Part shown: positions 44,885 through 57,572 of the stretch, piece by piece | Layout of the letters: the number at the start of each line of letters is the position of its first letter | Position numbering within the stretch: position 1 is the first letter of the stretch | Source: Cycas panzhihuaensis | Lineage: Eukaryota; Cycadophyta | Reading direction: 5' to 3' | Assembly: GCA_023213395.1 (NCBI GenBank) | Contig: CM041465.1 | Location: 216,325,741 to 216,389,740 of the forward strand | Length of the DNA stretch: 64,000 nucleotides | Made by a program: the position numbers and the translations under genes | The notes under the pieces: generated by a model | What the model was told of the DNA's origin: nothing | The model's input: the letters and a program-made list of their open reading frames with translations, nothing else | Databases searched by the model: none

Positions 44885-45801
44885 GTGACCCCCTAGAGGT
44901 GCACTTCCAACCTCTTCCTCTTCCTTGAGGTCCATAATTTTGGCCTTGACCTTAGCCTTAAAAGTACCTTTGATCTTAAAATTATTTTTACCCTTGATAG
45001 AATTAATTTGGGCCTTATCCTTGATAGTTGGTTTGATCTTATACTGAATAGCCTTGACCTTGATAATATCCTTTCCTTTGGAATTGATTTCTAGGTTCAC
45101 CTCTCCCTTTAGGGGATTAACCTTTATCCTTAGAACTTCATCCTTAATATATAGGTCTAATTTTTGCTTTAGTGATAAAAGAATAATCAAGGGATTTACT
45201 TCCTCCAATTTTGTCTTCTACAACTAGTAACATAGCAATTAACTGATCTATCTTGAGGGTGCTAAGGTCCTTAGAAACTTCTATGTTAGTGTCCACCATC
45301 TCAAACTGCTTGATGTTACTTACACACATTAAGATTTTCTTAAGTACTCTTTGTTCACTAATCACCTCTCCTAAGTCCCTCATCTAATTGATTAAGCCTT
45401 AGATCTTTATAATAAAATCATTAACTCCTTTATGAGTAGTCATCCTTAGGTTCTCAGATTTACTCCTTAAAGTCTAAAGCTTTGATATTATTATTCCTTT
45501 GTATGTTGTCTTTAGTACATCCATTGTCTCCTTCGATGTGGCTACTTCATTGATCCTTGGGAAGATATGATCCTCTAAAGCATAAAAGATGAATGTAAAT
45601 CCCTTGGTTGTTTCTCTCTTCATTTTGCTTAAAACTTTTCTTCTCATCCTCCATGGCATTTTCAATAAGTAATCCATAACCTGTTTCAACAAGCTCCCAC
45701 ATATCTTTGGTAATAAAGATGAGCATCATATGCCTATTCCAATTAAGAAAATTTATGCCATCAAACTTAGGTACCATAACATTACCAATATTTGATGCCA
45801 T
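44885..45801 (-). pseudogene. gag of copia-2 (main part)
   Basis: Starts at 45801: MASNIGNVMVPKFDGINFLNWNRHM and WELVETGY, a standard copia gag N-terminus. A second open frame (45692-45474) continues the helix-rich capsid (FTFIFYALEDHIFPRINEVATSKE). 45383-45144 has DLGEVISEQRVLKKILMCV (family: G..I.D...V.KLLRSLP). The end (45208-44882) turns Lys/Ile-rich and Arg/Gly-rich. Four frames are needed to read it. Confidence 0.85.
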
Positions 45802-48140
45802 AATAAAAAGTTACCTTGAAAAAATAACTTTTTGAAATGTAAAGTGCTTAAAATAAAGTGTAATCAAAGCACTAAAAAAGGCAATAAAAGGGGCACTTAA
45901 AGGCAATAAGATTTATCCTACATTAACTCTAAGACTTAGACAAATGTTCTAATTGGGACTCAACCACCTCATACATAAATCTTTGTATTAATGAAAGCTT
46001 AAAAACTAAAATTTGGCTAGTTTATATAAGGGACATCATACAGGAAGCCTAAAACTAGTGTAAATTTTGAGCATAAAATGGATATATTATATGACTTTAA
46101 TTTTTTTTTAAAGTTTTAACCACTCAATAGAGGACCCAAAAAGATATAATGTGGCTAAGATATGCATTAAAATATCTAAGGAAAAAAATAGTCTTTTAAT
46201 ATATGAGGCTCAAAAAAATTTTACATCAATTTGAACCATTAAAAAACATATTAAATGGAAATGAAATATGGTAGTATGACCACTCATTTATTTGGGTAGA
46301 AATGTACTTTATCTTGAAGTTGAAAATAAAAGTTATGGCTGTTAGAGCAAAGACAAGTCCTAATTTTGAAACAACATCTTTGAAAATAACTTAGCCCCTT
46401 TTAAATAGTGCTCTTTTGGTCATCTTGACTACTAAATATGACCTGCTAGTTGTACGATCAGGAGGGCTATAATTAGAGATCTCACTAGACTTCACACTCT
46501 AATAAAAAATTAAAAATTAAAAATAGAATAATGTGCCTGCACATTAATTTTGTTCTAATATAATACTGGATCCTCCTAATTCACTTATTTATAAATTTTT
46601 ACACAACTAAAGAAATGTATTCATAATATGTTAATACACATAATATGTTAATCAAAGTGCTAATAAATCTAGAAGTCATAAGGATTAGATAGAAGTTCCA
46701 ACTAAAAGATAGTGAACATAGTGATGCAATAGTCTGCATCTATAATCTTACTTCGATGAAGTGATAAGAGATGAGCAACATGCCATTGATTACATAACAC
46801 GGAGTTGCAATAACAACAAAAGAAGATCTTATGGATAAATAGACGCAAATACACTGAGACTCTATAATGAGTAATCTGCACCTTGTTTTATGATGTCTAT
46901 GAATATTACATATGTATTTCTAATTTTAGATGATGGATGTAATAAATAACAGAATAAAACATAAATATTTGATTATAAATTACATGAAATAAAAGAGTGT
47001 AAATATTTATGCATAAAACATTAAGTTTCAATATTAATTCTCAACCACAAAATATGAAGAGAAATAAGAAATTTGGGCTGCAATAGAAATATAGATCTAA
47101 TAGCCATGCATGATGCAAAATACGAAACATAAATGTTAAGCAAGACATAAATATATATGGCCTATGTAGAAAGAGAAGGAAGAGGAGTCTAAATGAATAT
47201 GGCTATTATGGAATGGTTGACCACATATGATAGTCAACAATAGATCAAAGTTATAGGATGCCAAATCACCCAGGTGCAAGAAATGCATCTATTAAAGCCA
47301 AGACACAATGAGTAATGATTAAAGATACAAATGTAAATGGGACAAAGTTTGCTTTAAATGCAAATGGTCATTTAGAATGGGGCACCACTAAGAAGCTTTG
47401 GGAAAATCTAAATAGAATAGGCTTGAAGTAGACAATGACTGTGATGCATTATCATTTATACTCTTAAGAGGTAGATATAGAATGTAGATTAATAAAACAT
47501 AGATGCAGATAAATATGAGTTAAATGAATTTTAGATGATTATCGTTACCTTGGGCGAGGATATTCCTAACTTAAATGTAAATGCAAACAAAGCATTGACT
47601 CAATGATTAATACCATGTAAATATACAAAAGTGTGTGTAATATAGTAGGGTAATTATATCATATGACAAGTTGACAATTATTCATATGCATTAAACTATA
47701 GATATTAGATAGATATAGCTAAGTGGAAACCAAACCCACATCAAGATTTAGACAATCAATTAACCTTTACTAGGCAAAGGCTTCATTATCTATATGATAA
47801 GTGATAACTCAAAGATTTCAAATGTAAATCCTTATGACTCTAGCCTTGGGCCATAATATAGATGAATAAAATAGTGATATGATTTGTTTATCATAGGTAT
47901 CACTCTTAATAAATCAAGAATACAATCAAATACTTCAAAAAATAAACAAGCACAATAACTAGAAATGAAAGTTGCTAGATTGAATGAGCAAAATATTGAA
48001 TGGTAAAATAAAGATACCAATAGTGTGTGCAATAAACTTCTCATAAATTCCTTCATAGCTCTGGTTGAAACTCCTTGATAACTCATCCAACTTATCTTTG
48101 AATGATGGATTTATAAATAGGGAAGATGGATCTACATGAT
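45802..48140 (-). other. leader of copia-2
   Basis: About 2.3 kb of AT-rich DNA between gag and PBS. Short blocks recur in the copia-3 leader, e.g. ttatataagggacatcatacagg (46017) versus tttatataagggtcatttacagg (54656). Open frame 47832-48086 has no domain. Confidence 0.65.
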
Positions 48141-48143
48141 TGA

Positions 48144-48162
48144 ATGAATTTATGATACTAAA
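48144..48162 (-). other. primer-binding site of copia-2
   Basis: Plus-strand ttatgatactaaa (minus tttagtatcataa) directly precedes the right LTR. It is a decayed tRNA-iMet site, better preserved in copia-3 at 56415-56427. Confidence 0.55.
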
Positions 48163-48489
48163 TGATGGGATTAGGGGATAGAGGGAATAAAATGATAATG
48201 CATGAATGAGTTAACCATCAACCTGTAAGAGTGGTGGTCTTAATGAATACCAAGGTTTTTAGATCCCATGAATAAATAGGCAGGACATGAGTGTGATATG
48301 GCATACCACTCAAAGTCCATTGCTAACTAATGTTAATAAATACTAGAAAGGATGTTGCCAAGATTTGACAAAGTGTAGCTAGGATCTGATATAGAGTCAC
48401 TATGAAATCTTTGCTAATCTTAGGTTATCATCCCAATGTAGGTAATCAACCCAAGATAGATATAAGCCCCAATAGGTATTATTCTAATA
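48163..48489 (-). repeat. 5' LTR of copia-2
   Basis: 327 bp from TGATGGGATTAGG to ATTCTAATA; partner of 37102-37430. It is followed by GTTAT, matching GTTAG on the left at four of five bases. Confidence 0.85.
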
Positions 48490-50007
48490 GTTATAAGATT
48501 AATGTTTACCCTTCTTATGTATACTAAAGGATTGTAGTGGATACACTTCTTCATGTATTAGTCATTGGTTGAATATGTGGTTCCTAGCATATAATTAGAC
48601 ACTTATATAGTGGCATCTACTATAAACATATGTATTATTTTATAATATAAATAAGAGATGATCATTTCCCTTAAAGAGTTTATGTTATATTATATTACAT
48701 GTTTCACATTTTTGTCTCGTATGTTATTAGCATATTCTTGATATGTTTCATATTATGTAATGGTATCAAATTATGTAATTTTAACTAGTATTGGAGCTAT
48801 AGTCTAACCTATGGAAGGCTATAAGACTATGAGTTATCCATGTGCCTATTTTATTTATTTAGAATTTATTTTAAGTGTGCTTATTGTGATGAGTGAGGGT
48901 GATTATCTTGTTGAGTAAGATGTATTACTACAGATTGGTGGGAAAGTTGTCAAGTTATACTTTTATAGAGCACTTGAAAAGCATGTTGATGCAGGCACTT
49001 AAAAGGAATGTTGGCTAGAGAAGTGCTTAAATAACATGTTGATACGTATGCCTAAATAGCATATTAGTGCTTATATTGTCAAAAATCTAATTAGAGGATA
49101 AGTGGTTATGGTTATTCAAACATAAATCTCATGATAAATTATCATGTGAAGTATAAATTCATTTATTAAATTATAATAATCTTATATATGTGTTAGGTAA
49201 TACACATATAGGTGTCGGTTATATGCTCATGAATGAAATTTTTAAAGAAGGATTAATCAGCCCGTTGAAGTTATTTTTATCGTGAAAAGAACCATTATTT
49301 TACCCTATGTTTTGTGGCATGAAGGCCAAGTTCTAAGAGGGTCTTGTAACAAATCTATTCATGTATATAGTATATGTTAAGCATAGTAGTTGTTTGAATG
49401 TTTGGCTTGTGTTATTATTAGTTTGTGGCCATTCTATTGAGGAAACAAGCACTTTTCATCGTGTCATTATTTCAAAAGGAAATTATAGATCTATTGCCAA
49501 GAATCCTAGCCTAAAAAGGAGTTTGTTATTTGAGTAACTATAGGGCATAATTATTAAGGGTTTTGTTATTTGTTATTGGTGCAAATTGGTTGCTAGTGGG
49601 TACACACATTAGGTTTTCTCTTTGCTGATTGATTGAAACCCTTGTTATAGATAGATAAAAAGTTTAGTAATTATGTTTAATGTTTTGAGTAATTTTCTCA
49701 TATTTTCCTACTACCATTAGGCTATCATATATTTATACTATAGATGTGATGATATTTTCATAGGTTATAGTCTCTATTTATGAGAAATTTGATTGTGGGC
49801 TTTATTTTGGCATTAGCACATCTCCATGATTAATGGTATTTTCCCTATCCTTTTTGGCATGGTTTTCACCATATTTGTGTATGTAGGGACTATTATATGG
49901 CGAGGAATGTAAATATGATATCTAATCTAGCATTAGAAACTCTATTTAGGAGAAAACATGATTTAAAGTTTGTAAATACACATCATTGTTACCATGCATC
50001 TACTACC
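48490..50007. other. unassigned DNA between copia-2 and copia-3
   Basis: AT-rich, 1.5 kb, no domain recognised. It should be the continuation of whatever copia-2 inserted into, yet I could not align it with gypsy D beyond the insertion point. A tggtatcaaattatg (about 48763) resembles a tRNA-iMet PBS, which hints at another LTR ending there. Not supported further. Confidence 0.35.
50003..50007. repeat. target-site duplication, left copy (CTACC)
   Basis: Pairs with CTACT at 56715-56719, one C-to-T difference, flanking copia-3. Confidence 0.7.
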
Positions 50008-50301
50008 TAAAAGAATGTAGGGGGTTTAGAGAGAGTAGAGAATGCATGAATAGGCTAAACTAGAGTTTGATATAGTGGTAGTGTTAATAAATACCAAGGT
50101 CTTTGGACCCCATGAATTTATAGGTGGGAATTAAGTGGGAAGCTCTCAATGTTTACCATCGACTTGGCATTGAGAAATACTAATATATTTGTTATAGACA
50201 TTTGACAAGTCGATTAGGTGTGGTAGTGGTGCCAACATGATCTCTACATTACCCTAGGCTGATATAAGTTGATGTGAGCCCTAATGGGTATTATTCCAAT
50301 A
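50008..50301 (-). repeat. 3' LTR of copia-3
   Basis: Aligned throughout with 56430-56714 (shared: ccaaggtctttg, catgaatttataggtgggaatt). On the minus strand it starts TATTGGAATAATACCC, versus TGTTAGAATAATG in the other LTR. Confidence 0.85.
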
Positions 50302-50316
50302 TTTCTCCCCCATAAT
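50302..50316 (-). other. polypurine tract of copia-3
   Basis: Minus-strand ttatgggggagaaat next to the 3' LTR. Confidence 0.8.
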
Positions 50317-51720
50317 GCACATTTGGGAAGACTTTAAATTTGTTAAACTTTATCCTTTTAAGTTCCTTAGTGAATATATCTACCACTTAATCTTTTGTGT
50401 TGCAATAGACTAATTCAATCTTATCTTACTGAACTAATTATTTGATGAAGTGATAATGTGTTTTGATGTGCTTCATCCTGCTATGAAACATTGGATTCTA
50501 ATTTATCTGAGTAGTATTTTAATTATCACAAAGCATCTATGTAGGACCAACCCATTCTTCTTATAAATCTTGGAGCAATATTCTCAACCCAACTATCTCA
50601 CAAGCTCCTATTACAACTACCTTATACTCTACCTCTACAGTTGATGGAGAAACTATGGCATATTTCTTTAAATAACATGCAATTGCTATTGAACCCAAAT
50701 TGAATGTAAAACCAAAGGTAGATTTCTTATCATCTATGCATCCTGCCCAGTCTGAGACTATATAAATAATTAACCTGTAGTCCCATGATGATTTGTAATG
50801 AAGTCTGTATCTAATCATTCCTTTTAAATACCTAAAATTCCTTTTTACTACTTGCTAATATGTTACCTTAGGCTCATGCATACATCTACAAACTACATTG
50901 ATGGTGTATATGATATCTGGTTGGGTTGAAGTTAAGAAATCAAACCTCCAATCAATTGCCTATAAATTGTAGGATCAACTAATTTTGAATCTTCAAATTT
51001 AGATAACTTCATCCCAACTTCTACTGGTGTTAAAAGTGGCTTGTAACTACTCATGTTAAACTTGTGTACTAAATCTAGTATATATTTCCTTTAGGAAATA
51101 AATATTCCATTTTTATCTTGCCATACTTCTAAGCCTAAGAAGTAATGCATTAGTCCCAAATCAATCATTTCAAACTCCTTACATATATCTTCTTTGAATT
51201 TTTAAGATAAATGAACGTCATTCCCAATATATATAAGATCATCAATATACGAGCCCATAATAAGTATTGAGATTCCCTCTATCTTGATATATAAGTTAGG
51301 ATTCGACTAACTCTTTTAGAATCTTTTATCTCTAAAATACTTATCAATCTTAGAGTACCATACTCTAAGTGCTTGTTTAAGTCCATACAAGGTCTTCTTA
51401 AGTTTATAGATCTTGTGTTCTTCCTCCTTTACTTTAAAACCTTTGGGTTGATGGATGTATATTTCTTCTTTTATATAACCATTTAAGAAAACATACTTAA
51501 CATCTATTTGTTGAACTATCCAACCTTATTGTGCTACTAAAGTTATCATCAAATGAACTATCTCAAGTCTTGTAACATGCACAAAAGTTTTATTATAGCC
51601 TATGCCTTCAAGTTGGGTATAGCCTTTGGTAACTAATATTTCTTTATACTTTATTAATTATTCTATTTGATCTATATTTGGTCTCATATAAATACTTGGT
51701 TTCAATTGCATTCTTACCTG
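50317..51720 (-). pseudogene. reverse transcriptase and RNase H of copia-3
   Basis: RNase H is at 50818-50561: YRLHYKSSWDYRL, SDWAGCIDDKKSTFGFTFNLGS, VSPSTVEVEYK, all close to the family pattern. The RT box reads SYIDDLIYIGND (about 51262-51225) with both Asp kept. Upstream blocks (KVYKLKKTLYGLKQALR-equivalent at about 51420-51370; the RT entry near 51700) are visible in broken frames. Similar in layout to copia-2. Confidence 0.82.
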
Positions 51721-53450
51721 GCAACAGATCTTCTAATTCTTAAGTATCATTTTTTACTAAGGCATTATGCTCATCTTTCATAGCTACTCTTTATTCATCT
51801 TGTGTATTAGTCTCTTCGAAGTTATGGCACTTATTTGACTCCATCACTTGATTCATCAAAGCAAAACTTACCCTTTGAGATCTAGTAGTTCTTCTCTCAA
51901 AGTTATTGTCCAAAATTTTTGAAGGGTCATCTGCCCTTTGAACCCATTTAGGAACCCTTTAATTTGATGTAGAGGATCCTGCTTTAATTAGACTTAGTAT
52001 ATTTAAAGCCTTAGAATTTGGTTCCATTTCAATCATGATGTTTTTTCCTTTAGCTTTTTCAATAACTTCATCTTAATAAATTTTATCCTCTTTGAAGATG
52101 ACATCCCTACTTATAATCATGTTCTTATCTTTTAGACCATATAGTTTATAATATCTAGAAGTATCACTATATCCTATAAAGATATACTTAGTGCTCTTAT
52201 CATCTAACTTGGTCCTTTTTTGTTTTAGAACATGTGCATAAGCTAAGCATCTAAAAATTCTTAAGTGTTTTATGCTTAGTTTGTAACCTGTCTAAGCATC
52301 TTTTGGTGTGACCCACCTAACCACCTTAGTGATACTCTTGTTCAATATATAAACTGCCATGTGCATAACTTCTACCTAAAATTCATGTCTGAGGTGCTTA
52401 TCCTTAAGCATACTTCTTACTATTTCAACAATGGTTCTATTCTTTCTTTCTTCAATTCCATTTTATTATGGAGTATAAGGATTAGTGAGTTGATTCCTTA
52501 TCCTATAATAGTTGCAATGTGAATGAACTCATTTGAGATGAATTCTCCCCCATTATCTAACCTTAAGATAAGAATTATAAAACCACTTTATTTCTCAATC
52601 AAAGTTTTAAAGTCAATAAAACATTAAAGAGCATCTGATTTAAACTTGATGAAATAGACCTAATTTATTCTACTAAAGTCATCAATGAAAGTCATAAAAT
52701 ACCTAAAACAACCTAGTGAAAGAACATCCATTGGACCATATAGATTTATATAGATAAATTAAAGGGGCCCTTTGGCCCTATAACTTTTATTTAAAAAAAA
52801 TTCCTTTATTATTTTCCAAGTATGCAACTTTCATGAAGTTCTTTATTTGTTTTTATAGTAGGGAGTCTGATCACCATATCCATTCTTTTCATCAAAGATA
52901 AGCTATTATAAATTATATGGATAAGTCTTTTATGCTATATTTCATAATCAACATTTATTGAAGCCTTTAAAGCATACAAATCTAATGGAGGAATGACTAG
53001 TTTAACTAATCTATCACTAGTCATTTAACTTTTTGCCACAATTACCTTATTCCTTAATTTATCCTTGATAGCACATTCTCTATTATCAAAGATTACTTTA
53101 TACTTTTGATCCATCATCTAACCCATAAAAAGTAGATTCTTTTTTAAGGCTAGAACATGTAGAATATAATTTATACTTCTAGTTTCTTCTAAATTAGTTA
53201 TTATAGAAACATTACATTTTCTAATTGTTGCATGTGTGGTGTTATCCCCAAACATAATTCTACTTTTCTTAGAATTATCTATCTCCTTGAACCATTCTTC
53301 TTTGTGTGTGATGTGTGTTGAACATATTAAATTGATGTACTAATTATCCTCTTCTTTACTGGCCATTAGACTTGAGAGAAATAATCTATTATCATGCCTT
53401 TCTTTTATTGTTATCTTAGTTGTCCCCCTTTGTGTGCTTACATTTTTGGC
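51721..53450 (-). pseudogene. integrase and protease region of copia-3
   Basis: Minus-strand remnants homologous to 38900-40480 of copia-2: the linker (51900-52100), the PYTPQQNG/ERKN-type block near 52440-52480, the DNGGEF-type block near 52550, and the pre-integrase/protease part at 53050-53350. Stops are dense, and the D-D-E residues cannot all be read in one frame. Confidence 0.7.
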
Positions 53451-54431
53451 AAAATAATTTTCTTCTAAGTGACCAAGTCTATGGCAAAAGGAACATTGAG
53501 TGGTTCCTCTTCCTCTTGAACTTCTTCCTCTTTGACTTTGGTTTCTACCTCTAAAAGTTCCTCTTACTCTTCTAAAATTTTGGCCTTAGCCTTAAAATTA
53601 CCTTTGATTTTACCCTTGAAAACCTTGTTCAGGGCCTTGTCCTTAAAAATTTTCTTGTCTTTAGAAGTTACGTTATCTTGAGAAGTCACCCTGATAATTT
53701 TGGAAGCTTTGGCCTTAGTTTCTTGGTTGTCCTATTCCTCTAAAGGATTTATCTCTATCCTTAGAACCTTGTCCTTGAAAATTTTGCCTAATTCTAGCCT
53801 TAATGGTAAAGACATATTTAAGGAATTCATTAGCCCCTTTCTTCTCCTCAATAATTAAGAGAATAGCACTTAATTAATCAATCTTAAGTGTGCTAATGTA
53901 TTTTAAAATTTTAATACTTATTGCCACTATTTAAAACCTTTTAATTTCTCCTACACACTTTAGAATTTTTTCAATAATCATTTATTCACTTATCATTTCA
54001 CCTATAAATCTTATTTGATTGACTAAGTTTTGAACCTTAGTGATGAATTCATTGACTCCTTCTCTGATTGTCATCCTTAAATTTTTAAACTTACTCCTTA
54101 GAATTTATAACTTTAAAGATGTCACTTCTTCATATGTTGTTTTGAGGGTGTCCTAAGCCTCCTTAGACATTATAGCTTTACTGACTCTAGGAAATATATA
54201 ATTCTCTAGTGCACAAAAGATAAGTGCAAGTACTTCATCATACCTCTTGACATTTTCCTTGTAGTTTTTCTTTTCATCCTTCATGGTTATTTCGTCGATC
54301 TCTTTATAACCTATATTGATAAGATCCCACATATCCTTTACAATAAAAATAGGTTTTATTCACCTATTCTAATTAAGAATGTTGTTTCTATTAAACTTAG
54401 GCACAATTGCATTTCTAATATTTGTTGTCAT
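53451..54431 (-). pseudogene. gag of copia-3
   Basis: Start at 54431 (MTTNIRNAIVPKFNRNNILN*N), the same N-terminus as copia-2, with TAG replacing the expected Trp. The capsid helices follow in mixed frames. An Arg/Gly-rich tail runs 53590-53510 and the zinc knuckle CSFCHRLGHLEENY lies at about 53493-53455. The final Cys is Tyr, a single G-to-A change, so the knuckle is broken. Confidence 0.78.
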
Positions 54432-56414
54432 TGTAAAGAAGATTACTTTGAACAATAGACTTTCAAAAAATATAGAGCACTTAAAAGTAAATGGAATCAA
54501 ATGGCATAAAAAAGAGTAATGAAAGGACACTCAACAACCATAAGAAATGACATACTTCATCTCTGGGACTAGTACAAATATCCTAATAGGGATTCTAACC
54601 ACCTCAAGAAGCAATAATTTTTATTAATGAGATGCTACAATATGATTTTTCACTAGTTTATATAAGGGTCATTTACAGGAAGCCCTTCAGTAGTGCCACT
54701 TTAGACAATAAAAATAATACATAAAATGATTTCAAAAAATGTTTATAACTTTACAACTCAGTAGATAATAAGAAATGAAGTTCAAATACTTTAGACATGA
54801 CTTAACTCTAATATCGAATGATAAAGTTATGTATTAAAAACTTAAAAAAAAAAAATTAATCTTTTAACTTTAAATACTAAAAAATGCATTGCCTCAATTT
54901 CACTCATTAAAAAGTCAATCAAACTAAATATGAAGGTGGTCATGTGACCACTCATTTTGATTAAGTGATAATGGACTTTGATTTGATACTAACATAACGA
55001 ATTTCTGACTTTGTTGGTGAAAATTATAGTGCCCAAAGTAGAGGTGGGTCCTACTTTTTAACAGTTGTCCTGAAAAGTTCACTTGGCCCCCTTTGTAAAA
55101 ATTAATCTTGATCACTTTATTTATTGCATGTGACTTACCATGGCTAGTATCAGGTGTTTACCTTATCAATAGCTCAAATGTAGGGCCAATAGAAATAATT
55201 AACACTCTTTAAAAGAGTATGCAATCGCCCAAAAATAAGCATACAAATTAGTGAAAAAAGGCATACAAATAATTTTCTCAAAGTACACTTGCAAATATAT
55301 ATATGAATGTCAAATATTTGGATTACAATCAATTATTACATGTAGGGAACAAGTGCACATATGTGGGAAAGAAAAAAGGATACAATAATGTTTTGAAGTC
55401 CCATAATGAATGGTACAAATAAAATAAAGATTCAAATGATGATTATTAAAATTCTAAATTTTAGAACTTTAGAAAAAATATTAAAAATGTGTAAATGAGA
55501 AGGTCATAGCCATAGACACAACTGTACAAAGATGTAGCCAGTCATAGACAATGATGATGTAGTCTTAGATGATTTGGTAAATACAATTGTAAATGATTTA
55601 GCTAGTAAAGGAGTGAAGACACGATAGGTGCAAATAATATGTGTGTGTGTGTGTGTGTGTATACACCTGTGTAGAGGCTACTTACAATTGTAGTTCAAAA
55701 AATATGAGAGCATAGTAATGCAGATACATAAGGAGGGATGACCTCATCTCCAATTGGGAGAACACATATGTCTAGATACAAGAATATTATGGAGAGTACA
55801 CAAGACAAAAATTAGAGGCTATTTAAAAGAAAGATGCTAAAATGATATAGAGGTAGGACTCACAAGATGTAAATGTAGGTACAATAAGTTGATGGGACAC
55901 AAATATGCAAGGATGAGGATGCAAATATACTATAGAAGTAACTGGTAGTGGAGGTAGCTTGCTAGATATTCTATATTCTCTTATTGGGACACAAATGGTC
56001 AAATAAGGGTGTAAAAACAAGGCAAGGAAGAGCAAATAATTCTCCACACAATACAAGACCAACTATCTATTAAGAAAGATAGGCTGGGAATAAGTTAGGC
56101 TTCATAATGATGAGATCTCCTTCACTAGAATTGAGTGAAACTCTTAGGCATGAAATGGGAATAAACACTTTTTAATAGAACCTCAATAAATAAAAATAAA
56201 TGAATGATAATATTTAAAAAATCTTATGAAAGTAAATAATGAAATATTAATTAATAGCTCAAAAGTATCGATGGTATGCACAATAAAACCTCCTCACAAG
56301 ACTTCTTAAACATGGCTCTAAGCTTGGCTCTTTATTCAAAGACTTCTATAATAAGATAATACTCCAACAATGCTCTAGAATCTTATGCAACTCACTTTGA
56401 TACCAAACATTAGT
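54432..56414 (-). other. leader of copia-3
   Basis: About 2 kb without a domain. It shares blocks with the copia-2 leader (54656, 54720-54980) and includes a (GT)n run (55640-55659). Open frames at 54924 and 55823 have no similarity. Confidence 0.6.
55640..55659. repeat. (TG)n microsatellite
   Basis: About ten TG units followed by atacac; simple-sequence repeat within the copia-3 leader. Confidence 0.9.
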
Positions 56415-56427
56415 GGCTTTGATACTA
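56415..56427 (-). other. primer-binding site of copia-3
   Basis: Plus ggctttgatacta, minus TAGTATCAAAGCC, against TGGTATCAGAGCC: two G-to-A changes. A second GATACCA word lies at 56399-56405. Confidence 0.75.
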
Positions 56428-56429
56428 AA

Positions 56430-56714
56430 TGAAGGAATGTAAGGGGTTTAGAGGGAGCATAGAATGCACAAATAGGATAAACTAGAATCTGATATAGTGG
56501 CAGTGTTAATGAACACCAAGGTCTTTGAAACCCATGAATTTATAGGTGGGAATTGAGCAAGAAACACTCAACGTCTATCATTGGCTTGGAATTAAGAAAT
56601 GCTTGTATATTTATTACAAACATCTGATAAATTGGTTAGGTGCAGTTAGTGGTGTTAACATGATCTCCATTAAACCCTAGGTCGATATAAGTCATAATGG
56701 ACATTATTCTAACA
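56430..56714 (-). repeat. 5' LTR of copia-3
   Basis: 285 bp, starting TGAAGGAATGTAAGG and ending ATTCTAACA, followed by CTACT. Confidence 0.86.
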
Positions 56715-56719
56715 CTACT

Positions 56720-57404
56720 ATTTTAGGCAATATAATGTGATTTAAAATTTGATATTTTATATGTTCTAATATTTAAAGTCACATTAAACTTATTTTAAAT
56801 CTATTTTGGAGTCCTTAAAGCCCTAAGTGAGGTCACATGGTACTTTTTTTGTGACAAAGAGCTAACTTGAATTAGGCTAAATTTCTTTCTTTTTTATTTT
56901 TATTTCTTTTATTTTTTCATCTTTATAAAGATCTTTGCTCATAAAATATTAAATATCTCCCTCATATAAACATGGGTTTTAATTTCATTAGGTGTATTAG
57001 AGAGTTGACTCACATAGCTTCATAATGACTAGTCATATATTATGTTTTAAAGATTTTTCATGGTAGTTTTTAAGGCTTAAAGTTCTAACTTTGGTTTAAC
57101 AAGTTAATTTTTATATTATAATTAGAACTTGTGCCTAGAGAAAGAAGAGTTGTATCATATGTTTATGCTCAAACTCTTTAATAAATTATCTAAGTTTAAT
57201 CCATATTTTAGTAGATGGAGTTGTGGATGTTTAGCTTAGTTTCCTTCTTGATTTATCAAAATAAAGGTAAATAAGCATAATTAAGAGCATGTAAAAGTTG
57301 TTTTGTAGGTAAATATCAGTGAACCATATAAGTAAGGGTTATTCTAGAAGACTAGTAGATATAATAATTAGTTATCCATGTGCTATGGTAGATGTTTGGA
57401 TTTT
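56720..57404. other. AT-rich spacer before gypsy D
   Basis: No coding signal. A T-rich run lies at 56880-56930. The missing left part of the gypsy D LTR may lie here, but I cannot align it. Confidence 0.35.
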
Positions 57405-57560
57405 ATATGTATGTTTTCTAAATCATTAGAAAACATATCAAAGATTAATTAAAATACTATTCTTTGTTGAGAAAACTTGGTTTTCCTTGATTTTCTTATT
57501 ATTATTTTATTGTGTTATGATGACCTTCTAGCATTTATCTTTTTGAATAACAACTATAAC

Positions 57561-57572
57561 TAGTAGTAGATC
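57561..57572 (+). other. PBS-like site of gypsy D
   Basis: TAGTAGTAGATC corresponds to TGGTATCAGAGC; identical position to the sites in E and after the right LTR. Confidence 0.45.

Larger units (their letters stand above)
37102..48489 (-). mobile_element. Ty1/copia element, copia-2, split by a Tat-family fragment
   Basis: Minus-strand copia with LTRs 37102-37430 and 48163-48489, PBS, roughly 2.3 kb leader, gag, then integrase, RT and RNase H. A plus-strand gypsy fragment (40688 to about 44880) interrupts the Arg/Gly-rich gag tail. It belongs to the same family as copia-3 (50008-56714): both share LTR wording, the polypurine tract, gag start and leader blocks. It is inactive, with many stops. 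Confidence 0.85.
50008..56714 (-). mobile_element. complete Ty1/copia element, copia-3
   Basis: 6.7 kb, minus strand. LTRs 50008-50301 and 56430-56714, polypurine tract, RNase H, RT, integrase, protease, gag knuckle, gag, about 2 kb leader and PBS in order; 5-bp near-identical flanking duplication. It is the uninterrupted sister of copia-2 and shows where that element's gag was cut. All frames are broken. Confidence 0.88.
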
